Source: an uncultured Flavobacteriales bacterium
GTDB taxonomy: Bacteria; Bacteroidota; Bacteroidia; Flavobacteriales; Weeksellaceae
Reading direction: 5' to 3'
Assembly (NCBI GenBank): GCA_937876095.1
Contig: CALFIE010000014.1
Coordinates: 1 to 11,577 of the forward strand
Length of the DNA: 11,577 nt
Shown: piece by piece, positions 1-6,603 of the stretch
Position numbering within the stretch: position 1 is the stretch's first letter
How the letters are laid out: each line of letters begins with the position of its first letter
The notes under the pieces: generated by a model
Told to the model about the DNA's origin: nothing
What the model saw: only the letters and a program-made list of their open reading frames with translations
The model's database searches: none
Position numbers and translations under genes: made by a program

Positions 1-75
1 TTAAATTTTTAGAACAATTATGTAAATGGTATTAAATTTATTATAAATAATATAATTTTTTTTTGGTAGTTTGAT

Positions 76-83
76 TAATTTTG
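76..83 (+). promoter_or_regulatory. Possible -7 box of the decayed secreted-protein gene
   Basis: TAATTTTG matches the Bacteroidetes -7 consensus TAnnTTTG and ends 35 bases before the ATG of the pseudogene. No TTG lies at the expected distance upstream (about 19-21 bases), so the -33 half is missing or weak. In such AT-rich DNA a lone -7 match can arise by chance. Confidence 0.3.
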
Positions 84-118
84 TATAATTTTACAATTAT
101 TAACAAAAATATTACAAT

Positions 119-1036
119 ATGAAAAAATATATTTTCTTTAATTGTTTTGTTTGGCATTTACAATAATATGGACAAGTAATATTCAGGACTGATTTTAATT
201 CCCTAACATTAGGAAATGTTGGGACAGATTTAACTGGTACAACTGCGGGACAAGGTGGTATTTATACTTATACCAATTCTACAACAGCTACTGCGAATGA
301 TTTTCAAATTGAAAGTATTGATGCAACCCATGATAAATCTTTAAAATTAACATCTGGTACAGGTTACAGTTGCAGATAAAATATTACGCAAGTTTATGAT
401 TATACTACTACAACAAACGGAAATGGTGTAGTTAGTGCCTATTATGATTTTGCAACAAAAAAACTTGGAGGATATGTGTTTTAACTACTATCTCTACTAG
501 TGCAAATGGATTCTATTCACTTAGTTTATAAGCTGCAACCTATCCTGCTAATACTTGGGTTTTTGTAATGTGTTCTTATGATGAACTTCCGGTGGATTTA
601 CGTTTAATTATACGGATGGTACCACTGCAAATACCTGTAATTATGGACTTACTACCAAACCTACAGGTTATTCTTTGGTTCCTGATGAAGTTCTGTCGTA
701 ATTGAATTTGGTAAACTTCACACTTACTGGTAATTCAGTAGCAAAAATTGTTGGATTTGACGATGTAGTTATGAAATATGGACCAACTTTAGCAGTAAAA
801 GAAACAAAAATTCCTAAGATAGATGATGTAGTTCTGTATCTAATCCGGTTTTAGAAACGTTTTTAGTGAAAAAGACAAAATAAAATCGGTTTCTGTTTTT
901 GATCTCTCTGGTAGAAAAATGAAAGTGAACAATCATATCAATAGTGTAGTTGTTAAAAAACTACAAAGTGGTACTCATATTTTACAAGTCGAAACTGCTT
1001 ATGGAAGTAGCGCACAAGAAGTTTATTAAAAAATAA
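119..1036 (+). pseudogene. Decayed T9SS-secreted protein gene (multiple frameshifts and stops)
   Basis: Remnant of a secreted protein of about 300 residues. It opens with ATG AAA AAA and a broken signal peptide: the hydrophobic LIVLFGIYNN stretch is out of frame with the ATG, and a TAA sits at 164-166 in the ATG frame. The reading then continues in recognisable pieces. The frame of 119 gives TDFNSLTLGNVGTDL from about 176, with a stop at 377. The frame shifts near 481 (TISTSANGFYSLSL, stop at 529; then AATYPANTWVFV). It shifts again near 589 (GGFTFNYTDGTT, stop at 699; then GFDDVVMKYGPTLAV), near 838, near 857 (SVSVFDLSGRKMKV), and near 1018, restoring a final KFIKK and TAA at 1034-1036. The last 60 or so residues are a T9SS type A sorting tail and end in the same QKFIKK as the intact gene downstream. 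The N-terminal part looks like a beta-rich extracellular domain of unknown role. At least six indels and several stops make a functional product very unlikely; the rest of the window shows no such damage. Poor local sequence quality is the main alternative. Confidence 0.85.
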
Positions 1037-1116
1037 CTAACATATCGGCATTTCTAATAATTTAGAAGGTCGCTATCATAAAATTTAACAATACTTTAAA
1101 ATTTAAATTAATCATT

Positions 1117-2445
1117 ATGAAAAAACTATTACTTTCTATCGTCTCTTTGTTAAGTGTAAATATTGTATATTCACAATTTTGGGCGACGCAAAATACGGCA
1201 TTTGCAACTGCAACTAGAGGTATTTCTGGTTTAGAAGTTTATGACGCAAATACTGTTTGGGCTTTTGCATATGATGGTTCAGGTGCAGGTGCAAATGTGC
1301 AAGAATTTACTAAAACTTCTAATGGTGGAAGTACTTGGACATCTGGAACAATTAATGTTGGTGATCCAGCCTTGAAAATAACTAATGTCTCTGGTGTAAG
1401 TGCAACTACAGCGTGGGCTGGTGCTTTTGATGAAACGAACGGTTTAGGGGGAATTTGGAAAACTACTGATGGTGGGACAACTTGGAATAGTCAATTACAA
1501 TTAACAACTACAGGTGAATCTTGGACCAATTTCGTGCATTTTTTTGACGCAAATAATGGAATAATAGGTGGTGATCCTGAAAATGGCGAATTTGAAGTAT
1601 ATACTACCACAAATGGTGGTACTACATGGACGAGAGTTCCTGCTGCAAGTATTCCTAATCCTTTAAGTGCTGAATATGGTTATAATGGTGGATATAGTGC
1701 AGTTGGAGATAATATTTTTTTTACTACTGGTAAAGGTAGAATTTTCAAATCTACAGATAAAGGACTTACATGGTCAGTATTAGCTACCAGTTCAATAATT
1801 AGTGATTTTGGTGGCGCAACCACTAATGGAGATATAACCTGGAGTGACGCTAGTAAAGGTATGATTATGAAAAAGACGTATTCTGGTACTGATTTAACTG
1901 CAATGGCAATTTATATAACATTGGATGGTGGAGCAACTTGGTCTAATATTTCATATACAGGTATTACAATTACTGACGCTGTAAATGATATTTCTTATGT
2001 ACCAGGAACTACAATTTTAGTCGCTACCAGTTCTAGTGGAGGATCTTGGAAAAGTGTAGATAATGGTACAACATGGACTGCTTTAGACAGTGGAGTTCAA
2101 CATTTAAATGTAAGATGTTCAGATGCTAACACATGTTATTCAGGAAATTTCAATACAAGTTCTACTGTTGGAGGTATGTTTAAATCTACAGTTTCTTTAG
2201 GAACAAGGGAAAATAGTTTAGAAGTGAATAGTATTACCATTTATCCAAATCCAGTTGTAGATTATGTAACTATTAAATCTAAAGATAAAGTTCTATCTGT
2301 AAGTGTTTATGATATTTCAGGTAGATTGATGAATGTGAAAAACGAGAATAACTTGCTGAATGTAAAAAATATAGAAGCGGGGAACTATGTTATAAATATT
2401 GTAACTAGCAATGGAAGTGTTTCTCAAAAATTCATCAAAAAATAA
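1117..2445 (+). CDS. Secreted Asp-box (BNR/YCF48-like) beta-propeller protein with T9SS sorting tail
   Basis: Extracellular or surface protein of 442 residues; the ligand or substrate is unknown. Residues 1-19 form a signal peptide (MKK, hydrophobic LLLSIVSLLSVNIV, then YS before Gln20). Six Asp-box motifs of the form S/T-x-D/N-x-G-x-T-W occur at about 67-74, 116-123, 164-171, 212-219, 268-275 and 313-320, spaced roughly 45-56 residues apart. This is the pattern of sialidase/sortilin/YCF48-type propellers, here probably one propeller filling residues 20-360. C334 and C340 could form a disulfide. Residues about 370-442 are a T9SS type A sorting domain (IYPNPVVDYV, then VSVYDISGRLM, then GNYVINIV, ending QKFIKK), which in this family directs export across the outer membrane and is removed. 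No catalytic sialidase Arg triad or FRIP motif is apparent, so a binding role is as likely as an enzymatic one. It stands alone between the pseudogene and a strong terminator. The start at 1117 is supported by the signal peptide. Confidence 0.93.
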   Translation: MKKLLLSIVSLLSVNIVYSQFWATQNTAFATATRGISGLEVYDANTVWAFAYDGSGAGANVQEFTKTSNGGSTWTSGTINVGDPALKITNVSGVSATTAWAGAFDETNGLGGIWKTTDGGTTWNSQLQLTTTGESWTNFVHFFDANNGIIGGDPENGEFEVYTTTNGGTTWTRVPAASIPNPLSAEYGYNGGYSAVGDNIFFTTGKGRIFKSTDKGLTWSVLATSSIISDFGGATTNGDITWSDASKGMIMKKTYSGTDLTAMAIYITLDGGATWSNISYTGITITDAVNDISYVPGTTILVATSSSGGSWKSVDNGTTWTALDSGVQHLNVRCSDANTCYSGNFNTSSTVGGMFKSTVSLGTRENSLEVNSITIYPNPVVDYVTIKSKDKVLSVSVYDISGRLMNVKNENNLLNVKNIEAGNYVINIVTSNGSVSQKFIKK

Positions 2446-2464
2446 TAATCAATTTTTTCAAATT

Positions 2465-2493
2465 AAAAATGCATCATAAGGATGCATTTTTTT
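2465..2493 (+). terminator. Rho-independent terminator after the Asp-box protein gene
   Basis: A perfect 11-base inverted repeat, AAAAATGCATC (2465-2475) and GATGCATTTTT (2481-2491), encloses a 5-base loop ATAAG. The stem runs into a T tract ending at 2493. It lies 19 bases after the stop codon and separates this gene from etfB. The A/T-symmetric flanks could let it work on both strands. Confidence 0.85.
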
Positions 2494-2527
2494 GTATATT
2501 TATGCGGAGAATAATTTTTTTCTGTAT

Positions 2528-2545
2528 TATTATGCATGCATAATA
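2528..2545. promoter_or_regulatory. 18-base perfect palindrome upstream of etfB, candidate operator
   Basis: TATTATGCATGCATAATA is a perfect palindrome centred between 2536 and 2537. It lies 12 bases upstream of the -7-like box at 2557 and so covers the -33 region of the presumed etfB promoter. That is where a repressor or activator dimer would act. The palindrome has no loop and no T tract, so it is not a terminator. No regulator gene is adjacent; the function is inferred from position only. Confidence 0.35.
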
Positions 2546-2556
2546 TATTTTTTATT

Positions 2557-2564
2557 TATCTTCG
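2557..2564 (+). promoter_or_regulatory. -7-like box of the etfB promoter
   Basis: TATCTTCG differs from the Bacteroidetes -7 consensus TAnnTTTG at one position and ends 27 bases before the etfB ATG. No clear TTG occurs at -33; that stretch is occupied by the palindrome at 2528-2545. The upstream terminator at 2465-2493 means etfB needs its own promoter about here. Confidence 0.4.
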
Positions 2565-2591
2565 CAAAGTAAATGTATTAAATTACCACTT

Positions 2592-3338
2592 ATGAAAATA
2601 GTTGTTTGCATCAGTAGTGTTCCAGATACTACTTCTAAAATTAATTTCACTGCAGATAAATCTGCTTTTGACAAAAACGGAATTCAATGGGTAATCAATC
2701 CATTAGATGAATTCGCACTTACCAAAGCAATCAAATTACAAGAAACTTTAGGAGCTACAGTTACCGTAATTACAGTTGGTGACGTTACAACAGAACCTGT
2801 AATCAGAAAAGCATTGGCAATTGGTGCAAACGATGCAATTCGTATCAATATAGAACCACAAGATTCTTACCAAACCGCCAAAGAAATTGTAAATACAGTA
2901 CAAAATGGAGGTTATGATTTGGTACTTTGTGGTAAAGAATCTATAGATTACAACGGAGCTTCGGTACCAGGAATGATTGCTCAATTGCTGAATTGGTCTT
3001 TTGTAAACGCAGCAGTAGGATTGGATATCAAAGATAATCAAGCAATTGCAACCAGAGAAATAGATGGAGGTAAAGAAACCGTTTCTGTAAAATTACCTTT
3101 GGTAATTGCAGGACAAAAAGGTTTGGTAGATGAGAAAGACTTGATTATTCCAAATATGCGAGGTATTATGTCTGCCAGAACCAAACCATTACAAGTGGTT
3201 GAAACTACAGCTCAACAAGTTAGAGTAGCATCTACTTCTTTTGATAATGTTGCGACTAGAGCAGCGGTTAAATTGGTAGCAGCAGATCAATTAGACGAAT
3301 TGGTTAGATTGCTTCACGAAGAAGCCAAAGTGATTTAG
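2592..3338 (+). CDS. etfB: Electron transfer flavoprotein subunit beta
   Basis: Beta subunit of the soluble heterodimeric ETF. In this family it takes electrons from acyl-CoA dehydrogenases and related flavoenzymes and passes them toward the quinone pool through ETF:quinone oxidoreductase. Length 248 residues is usual for bacterial EtfB. Visible family features are the N-terminal strand MKIVVCISSVPDTT, then INPLDEFALTKAIKL (about 35-49), the nucleotide (AMP)-binding stretch LCGKESIDYNGASVPGMIAQ (about 112-131), and TREIDGGKETVSVKLPLVIAG. After these comes IPNMRGIMSARTKPL near 187-201, which corresponds to the dehydrogenase-recognition loop. The ATG at 2592 gives the conserved N terminus directly. 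etfA follows after an unusually long 137-base spacer filled by phased repeats. There is no terminator in that spacer, so the two genes are probably co-transcribed. Confidence 0.96.
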   Translation: MKIVVCISSVPDTTSKINFTADKSAFDKNGIQWVINPLDEFALTKAIKLQETLGATVTVITVGDVTTEPVIRKALAIGANDAIRINIEPQDSYQTAKEIVNTVQNGGYDLVLCGKESIDYNGASVPGMIAQLLNWSFVNAAVGLDIKDNQAIATREIDGGKETVSVKLPLVIAGQKGLVDEKDLIIPNMRGIMSARTKPLQVVETTAQQVRVASTSFDNVATRAAVKLVAADQLDELVRLLHEEAKVI

Positions 3339-3380
3339 GAAGTCAGAAGCACGAAGTTGGATATTGGAAGTTTGAAATTT
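3339..3380 (+). repeat. Six tandem 7-base purine-rich units (GAAGTTG-like) in the etfB-etfA spacer
   Basis: Immediately after the etfB stop codon the sequence reads in strict 7-base register: GAAGTCA, GAAGCAC, GAAGTTG, GATATTG, GAAGTTT, GAAATTT. Every unit begins with GA, and four of six begin with GAAG. After three Ts it passes into the 8-base array at 3384. The same sort of AAGTTTC/GAAGTT string recurs once more, shorter, at 7800-7840. No protein is encoded here. Confidence 0.6.
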
Positions 3381-3383
3381 TTT

Positions 3384-3471
3384 AACTTTCTAACCAAATA
3401 ACCTTTTAACCTTCTAATTTCTAAATCTCTCAATCAGATAATCTTTTAATTTTTTAATCATTTAATATCAT
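3384..3471 (+). repeat. Eleven tandem 8-base units (AAYCTTTT-like) running up to the etfA start
   Basis: Eighty-eight bases divide without any slip into eleven 8-base units, each starting with AA: AACTTTCT, AACCAAAT, AACCTTTT, AACCTTCT, AATTTCTA, AATCTCTC, AATCAGAT, AATCTTTT, AATTTTTT, AATCATTT, AATATCAT. Only AAAT separates the last unit from the etfA ATG, so the array forms the whole upstream part of the etfA translation initiation region. Unit sequence is degenerate but spacing is exact. The pyrimidine-rich + strand could pair with the purine-rich 7-base array just upstream (for example GGAAGTT at 3366-3372 with AACTTTC at 3384-3390, allowing one G-U pair). The function is unknown. Confidence 0.6.
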
Positions 3472-3475
3472 AAAT

Positions 3476-4426
3476 ATGTCAGTATTTGTTTACGCAGAAA
3501 ATACAGGTGGATTGTACAAAAAAGCAGCACTGGAAGTTGTTTCTTATGCAAAAGCTATTGCAGATAAAACTGGTGATTCTGTAGTTGCCATTTCTATAAA
3601 TCCTACCGATTCTTCGGATATTTTGTATAAATATGGTGCTTCAAATGTTATCAAAATTCAAGATGATGGTTTGAAGACTTTTAGCGCAAAAGCATATGCA
3701 CAAGCAATTAATGAAGTTGCCAATGGAAATATCATTGTATTTCCTCATACTACTGATGCTTCTGCAATTGCTCCAATGTTATCTATTCTTAAAAATTTCT
3801 CATTGATTACCAATGCACTAGAAGTTCCACAAAGTGTTTCACCAATGGTGGTAAAAAGACGCGCTTTTTCTGGTAAAGGTGTAATGTTCGCCAAAGAAAC
3901 TGAAAATGGAGTGATTATTACTCTTTCTCAAAATGCATTTGGTGTAAAAGAAAATGCTGTGTCAGGTTCTGAAGAAACAAAAGCACTTACTATTGCTAAT
4001 ACCGATACCAATGTATTATCTCACGAGCAATCATCAGGAAAATTAGATCTAAAAGAAGCTGAAATTGTAGTTTCTGCAGGTCGTGGTATGAAAGGTCCAG
4101 AAAATTGGGGAATGATCGAAGATTTGGCTGCAACTTTGGGTGCTGCAACTGCTTGTTCTAAACCTGTTTCAGATATTGGTTGGAGACCTCACACTGAACA
4201 CGTAGGTCAAACTGGGAAAGCAATTTCTCCGAATTTATACATCGCCGTAGGAATTTCAGGAGCAATTCAGCATTTGGCTGGTGTAAACTCTTCAAAAACG
4301 ATTGTTGTTATTAATAATGATCCAGAATCGCCATTCTTTAAATCAGCAGATTATGGAGTAGTAGGAGATGCATTTCAAATTATTCCTGAATTGAATCAGA
4401 AAATCAAAGCGTTAAAAGGAATGTAA
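3476..4426 (+). CDS. etfA: Electron transfer flavoprotein subunit alpha
   Basis: Alpha subunit of ETF, which holds the redox-active FAD in its C-terminal domain; the partner is the EtfB encoded just upstream. The 316-residue length is typical. Residues 1-190 form the N-terminal alpha/beta domain (MSVFVYAENTGG; later FPHTTDASAIAPMLS). The FAD domain follows, with GRGMKGPENWGMIEDLA from 202, the conserved SDIGWRPHTEHVGQTGK stretch (H242, V243, G244, Q245, T246, G247), and YIAVGISGAIQHLAGV. NNDPESPFFKSADYGVVGD comes last, in a region that contacts FAD in known structures. All expected FAD-contact motifs are present, so the protein should be functional. The ATG at 3476 gives the standard N terminus and follows directly on the 8-base repeat array. 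A terminator lies 26 bases after the stop codon. Confidence 0.96.
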   Translation: MSVFVYAENTGGLYKKAALEVVSYAKAIADKTGDSVVAISINPTDSSDILYKYGASNVIKIQDDGLKTFSAKAYAQAINEVANGNIIVFPHTTDASAIAPMLSILKNFSLITNALEVPQSVSPMVVKRRAFSGKGVMFAKETENGVIITLSQNAFGVKENAVSGSEETKALTIANTDTNVLSHEQSSGKLDLKEAEIVVSAGRGMKGPENWGMIEDLAATLGAATACSKPVSDIGWRPHTEHVGQTGKAISPNLYIAVGISGAIQHLAGVNSSKTIVVINNDPESPFFKSADYGVVGDAFQIIPELNQKIKALKGM

Positions 4427-4452
4427 ACCAACCAAAATTTCAAAAAATAACA

Positions 4453-4478
4453 GCTCAAGAATTTTCTTGGGCTTTTTT
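4453..4478 (+). terminator. Rho-independent terminator of etfBA
   Basis: GCTCAAGA (4453-4460) pairs with TCTTGGGC (4465-4472) with one G-U pair, leaving a tight 4-base loop, followed by six Ts (4473-4478). It lies directly after etfA and separates it from the nuclease gene. A TTG at 4467 inside this hairpin is in frame with that gene but is clearly not its start. Confidence 0.85.
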
Positions 4479-4523
4479 AATGAAAATATTCTTAAAATAG
4501 AAGTAAAAAATTTAAAAATAATT

Positions 4524-4531
4524 TATATTTG
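4524..4531 (+). promoter_or_regulatory. -7 box of the nuclease/permease operon, probably leaderless
   Basis: TATATTTG is a perfect match to the Bacteroidetes -7 consensus TAnnTTTG. Its last base is only four bases before the ATG at 4536, so transcription starting at the usual distance would begin at or within a few bases of the start codon. No TTG is seen at the -33 position. The box lies downstream of the etfA terminator, as expected for a new transcription unit. Confidence 0.5.
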
Positions 4532-4535
4532 TGAT

Positions 4536-5132
4536 ATGGATTATAAACAATTAGTTATTCGTGGAATTTCATACAGCCAGACGCAATCAGGAGCGTATGC
4601 ACTGTTGCTGGAAAACGTAGAAACCAATGTGAAATTACCTGTGGTAATTGGCAATTTCGAGGCTCAATCTATTTCTTTGGGATTAGAGAAAGATTTGCAT
4701 CCACCACGACCACTTACACATGATTTGTTTTCAAAATTTGTGACTTCTACCAATTATACGTTATCTTCGGTCATTATTTATCAGATTATTGATGGTGTAT
4801 TTTTTTCTAATATCAATTTTAAAAATAACCAAAACGGAGAAGAACTTATTCTAGATGCACGTACTTCTGATGCAGTTGCAATGGCAGTTCGTTTCGATGC
4901 ACCAATTTATACCACTCAACAAGTTCTTAGTGAAGCTGGAATTTTACTTGAATTAGAAGAAAAACAAATTGAAAATTCTGAATTTGAAATTCCTCTTTTG
5001 GAGAACAGTTTACAAGGATTATCGATTGCAGATTTACAAAATTTGCTAGAAGAAGCTGTGAAAGATGAAGATTTTGACACCGCAATGGAATTACAAGAAG
5101 AAATCAAAAAAAGAAAGAAAAAAATAGACTAG
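4536..5132 (+). CDS. Bifunctional nuclease (DUF151) with C-terminal UVR motif
   Basis: Cytoplasmic protein of 198 residues belonging to the DUF151 'bifunctional nuclease' family. Plant members have been described with RNase and DNase activity; the bacterial role is not settled. The DUF151 domain covers about residues 1-140: MDYKQLVIRGISYSQTQSGA, then LPVVIGNFEAQSI (34-46), HPPRPLTHDLF (55-65), and the signature DARTSDAVAMAVR (108-120). Residues 168-192 form a UVR (UvrB/UvrC) motif, LLEEAVKDEDFDTAMELQEEIKK, a helical hairpin used for protein contacts. This domain order is common in Bacteroidota. I chose ATG 4536 over an in-frame TTG at 4467 because the family begins MDY-QL-I-GISYSQT and the TTG lies inside a terminator hairpin. 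The -7 box at 4524 makes a leaderless mRNA likely. The nucleoside permease follows after 42 bases and probably shares the transcript. Confidence 0.92.
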   Translation: MDYKQLVIRGISYSQTQSGAYALLLENVETNVKLPVVIGNFEAQSISLGLEKDLHPPRPLTHDLFSKFVTSTNYTLSSVIIYQIIDGVFFSNINFKNNQNGEELILDARTSDAVAMAVRFDAPIYTTQQVLSEAGILLELEEKQIENSEFEIPLLENSLQGLSIADLQNLLEEAVKDEDFDTAMELQEEIKKRKKKID

Positions 5133-5174
5133 AGTAGTATATTTCTTTTTTTTTTCTAAAAAAAATACTAATTT

Positions 5175-6494
5175 ATGAATATAAAATTACGATTAACCAT
5201 CCTCAGTTTTCTACAATTTTTTGTTTGGGGAGCTTGGTTAACTACTCTTGGAACTTATGGTTTTGGAGTTAAAAAATGGTCAGGAGAAGAATTTGGGATT
5301 GTATTTATGACATTGGGAATTGGCTCCATTTTTATGCCTGCAATAATTGGAATGATTGCAGATAGATGGATAAATGCTGAAAAAATTTATGGAATTTTAC
5401 ATATTCTTTATGGTATTACATTATTATTCTTAGCAAATACAGATGATCCTTCGACATTTTTTTGGATTTTACTAATTGCAATGTTTTTCTACATGCCAAC
5501 AATTTCATTATCTAATTCTTTGTCGTACACAATTCTGAAAAATAATAATTACGATGTTGTAAAAATATTTCCGTCGATTAGAGTTTGGGGAACTATTGGT
5601 TTCATTGCAGCAATGTGGATAACAAATATTTTCAGTGATAATCTTTCACCTTTACCATTTGGAATTGAAATTGGTAATAAATTAGCATTATTAACGGGAA
5701 ATATTATTAATGCCAATCAATTTTATATTGCTTCTGTTTTTGCTTTTGTTCTAGGGATTTATTCTTTTACACTTCCAAAATGTCCCCCTCAGAATGTTAA
5801 TTCTGAAAGCACTTTATATGAAAAATTAGGTCTAAATGCCTTTAGTCTTTTTAAAAATTACAAAATGGCATTGTTTTTTATTTTCTCTATGCTATTAGGA
5901 GCTGCTTTGCAATTGACAAATATGTATGCTGATACTTTTTTGAAAGATTTTAAGAATATTGCCGAATACGCAAATTCTGCAGTTGTACAATATTCTACCA
6001 TGATAGTTTCAATTTCCCAAATTTCAGAGACAGTTTTTATATTAACAATTCCTTTCTTTTTAAAAAAATATGGAATAAAGAATGTAATGTTATTAAGTAT
6101 GTTTGCTTGGGTAATTAGGTTTGCATTTTTTTCTTATGGAGGACCAGATGGTTTTGGTTTAGCACTTATTATTTTATCAAATATAGTATACGGAATGGCT
6201 TTTGATTTTTTCAATATTTCAGGATCCCTTTTCGTAGAAACTTCTACTGATTCCAAAATCCGTTCATCTGCACAAGGTTTATTTATGATGATGACCAATG
6301 GATTTGGTGCGATATCGGGAAGTTATTTAAGTGGAATTGTAATTACTAGATTTTTCACAAATTCAGAAGGTATTAAAGAATGGCATGGAATCTGGTCCAC
6401 TTTCGCTGTTTACGCATTAACAATTGCCATATTATTTGCTGTATTTTTCAAACACAAGCACAATCCAGATGAAGTAGCATCAGTATCACATTAA
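5175..6494 (+). CDS. MFS nucleoside permease, NupG/NHS family
   Basis: Inner-membrane transporter of 439 residues with about 12 hydrophobic segments and no signal peptide. It resembles the nucleoside:H+ symporter family (E. coli NupG/XapB type), which imports ribo- and deoxynucleosides with protons. Family-like features are the N-terminal LRLTILSFLQFFVWGAWLTT (5-24), GSIFMPAIIGMIADRW (50-65), PTISLSNSLSYTIL (108-121), and IRVWGTIGFIAAMW (135-148). The C-terminal half contains DFFNISGSLFVE and SSAQGLFMMMTNGFGA. Length is close to the family norm (about 420). Substrate range cannot be read from sequence. It starts 42 bases after the nuclease stop codon without an intervening terminator, suggesting a joint operon for nucleic acid breakdown and nucleoside uptake, though that link is inference. 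A strong terminator follows. Confidence 0.9.
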   Translation: MNIKLRLTILSFLQFFVWGAWLTTLGTYGFGVKKWSGEEFGIVFMTLGIGSIFMPAIIGMIADRWINAEKIYGILHILYGITLLFLANTDDPSTFFWILLIAMFFYMPTISLSNSLSYTILKNNNYDVVKIFPSIRVWGTIGFIAAMWITNIFSDNLSPLPFGIEIGNKLALLTGNIINANQFYIASVFAFVLGIYSFTLPKCPPQNVNSESTLYEKLGLNAFSLFKNYKMALFFIFSMLLGAALQLTNMYADTFLKDFKNIAEYANSAVVQYSTMIVSISQISETVFILTIPFFLKKYGIKNVMLLSMFAWVIRFAFFSYGGPDGFGLALIILSNIVYGMAFDFFNISGSLFVETSTDSKIRSSAQGLFMMMTNGFGAISGSYLSGIVITRFFTNSEGIKEWHGIWSTFAVYALTIAILFAVFFKHKHNPDEVASVSH

Positions 6495-6517
6495 TCTAAA
6501 CCCTTGTATATTAATAT

Positions 6518-6550
6518 AAAACATACTTTTCGCAAAGTGTGTTTTTTTTT
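6518..6550 (+). terminator. Rho-independent terminator after the nucleoside permease
   Basis: AAAACATACTTT (6518-6529) pairs with AAAGTGTGTTTT (6534-6545) with one G-U pair, around the loop TCGC. The stem merges into a T run to 6550. It lies 23 bases after the permease stop codon and ends the nuclease/permease unit. Confidence 0.88.
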
Positions 6551-6603
6551 GTATTTTGGCAAAAGAAAATCATTAATTTATATAAATTAAAAAAATTAGT
6601 AAA

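Noticed and set aside
1052..1067. TTCTAA-TAAT-TTAGAA inverted repeat between the pseudogene and the Asp-box gene
   Set aside because: Only six AT-rich pairs and no T tract; could easily be chance.
2748..3041. Open frame on the - strand inside etfB
   Set aside because: Cys/Tyr-rich translation without any recognisable pattern; a shadow of the conserved etfB coding sequence. The same holds for - strand frames inside the nuclease, thiolase and kinase genes.
3384..3471. 8-base array considered as a CRISPR or protein-coding repeat
   Set aside because: Units are far too short and degenerate for CRISPR repeats, there are no spacers, and no frame encodes a plausible protein.
4467..4535. In-frame TTG extension of the nuclease gene
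   Set aside because: The TTG lies inside the etfA terminator hairpin, the added 23 residues are unlike the family, and the conserved N terminus begins at ATG 4536.
5135..5170. Inverted repeat TAGTAT...ATACTA between nuclease and permease genes
   Set aside because: The interior is mismatched poly-T/poly-A and no T tract follows; not convincing as a terminator, so the two genes may still be co-transcribed.
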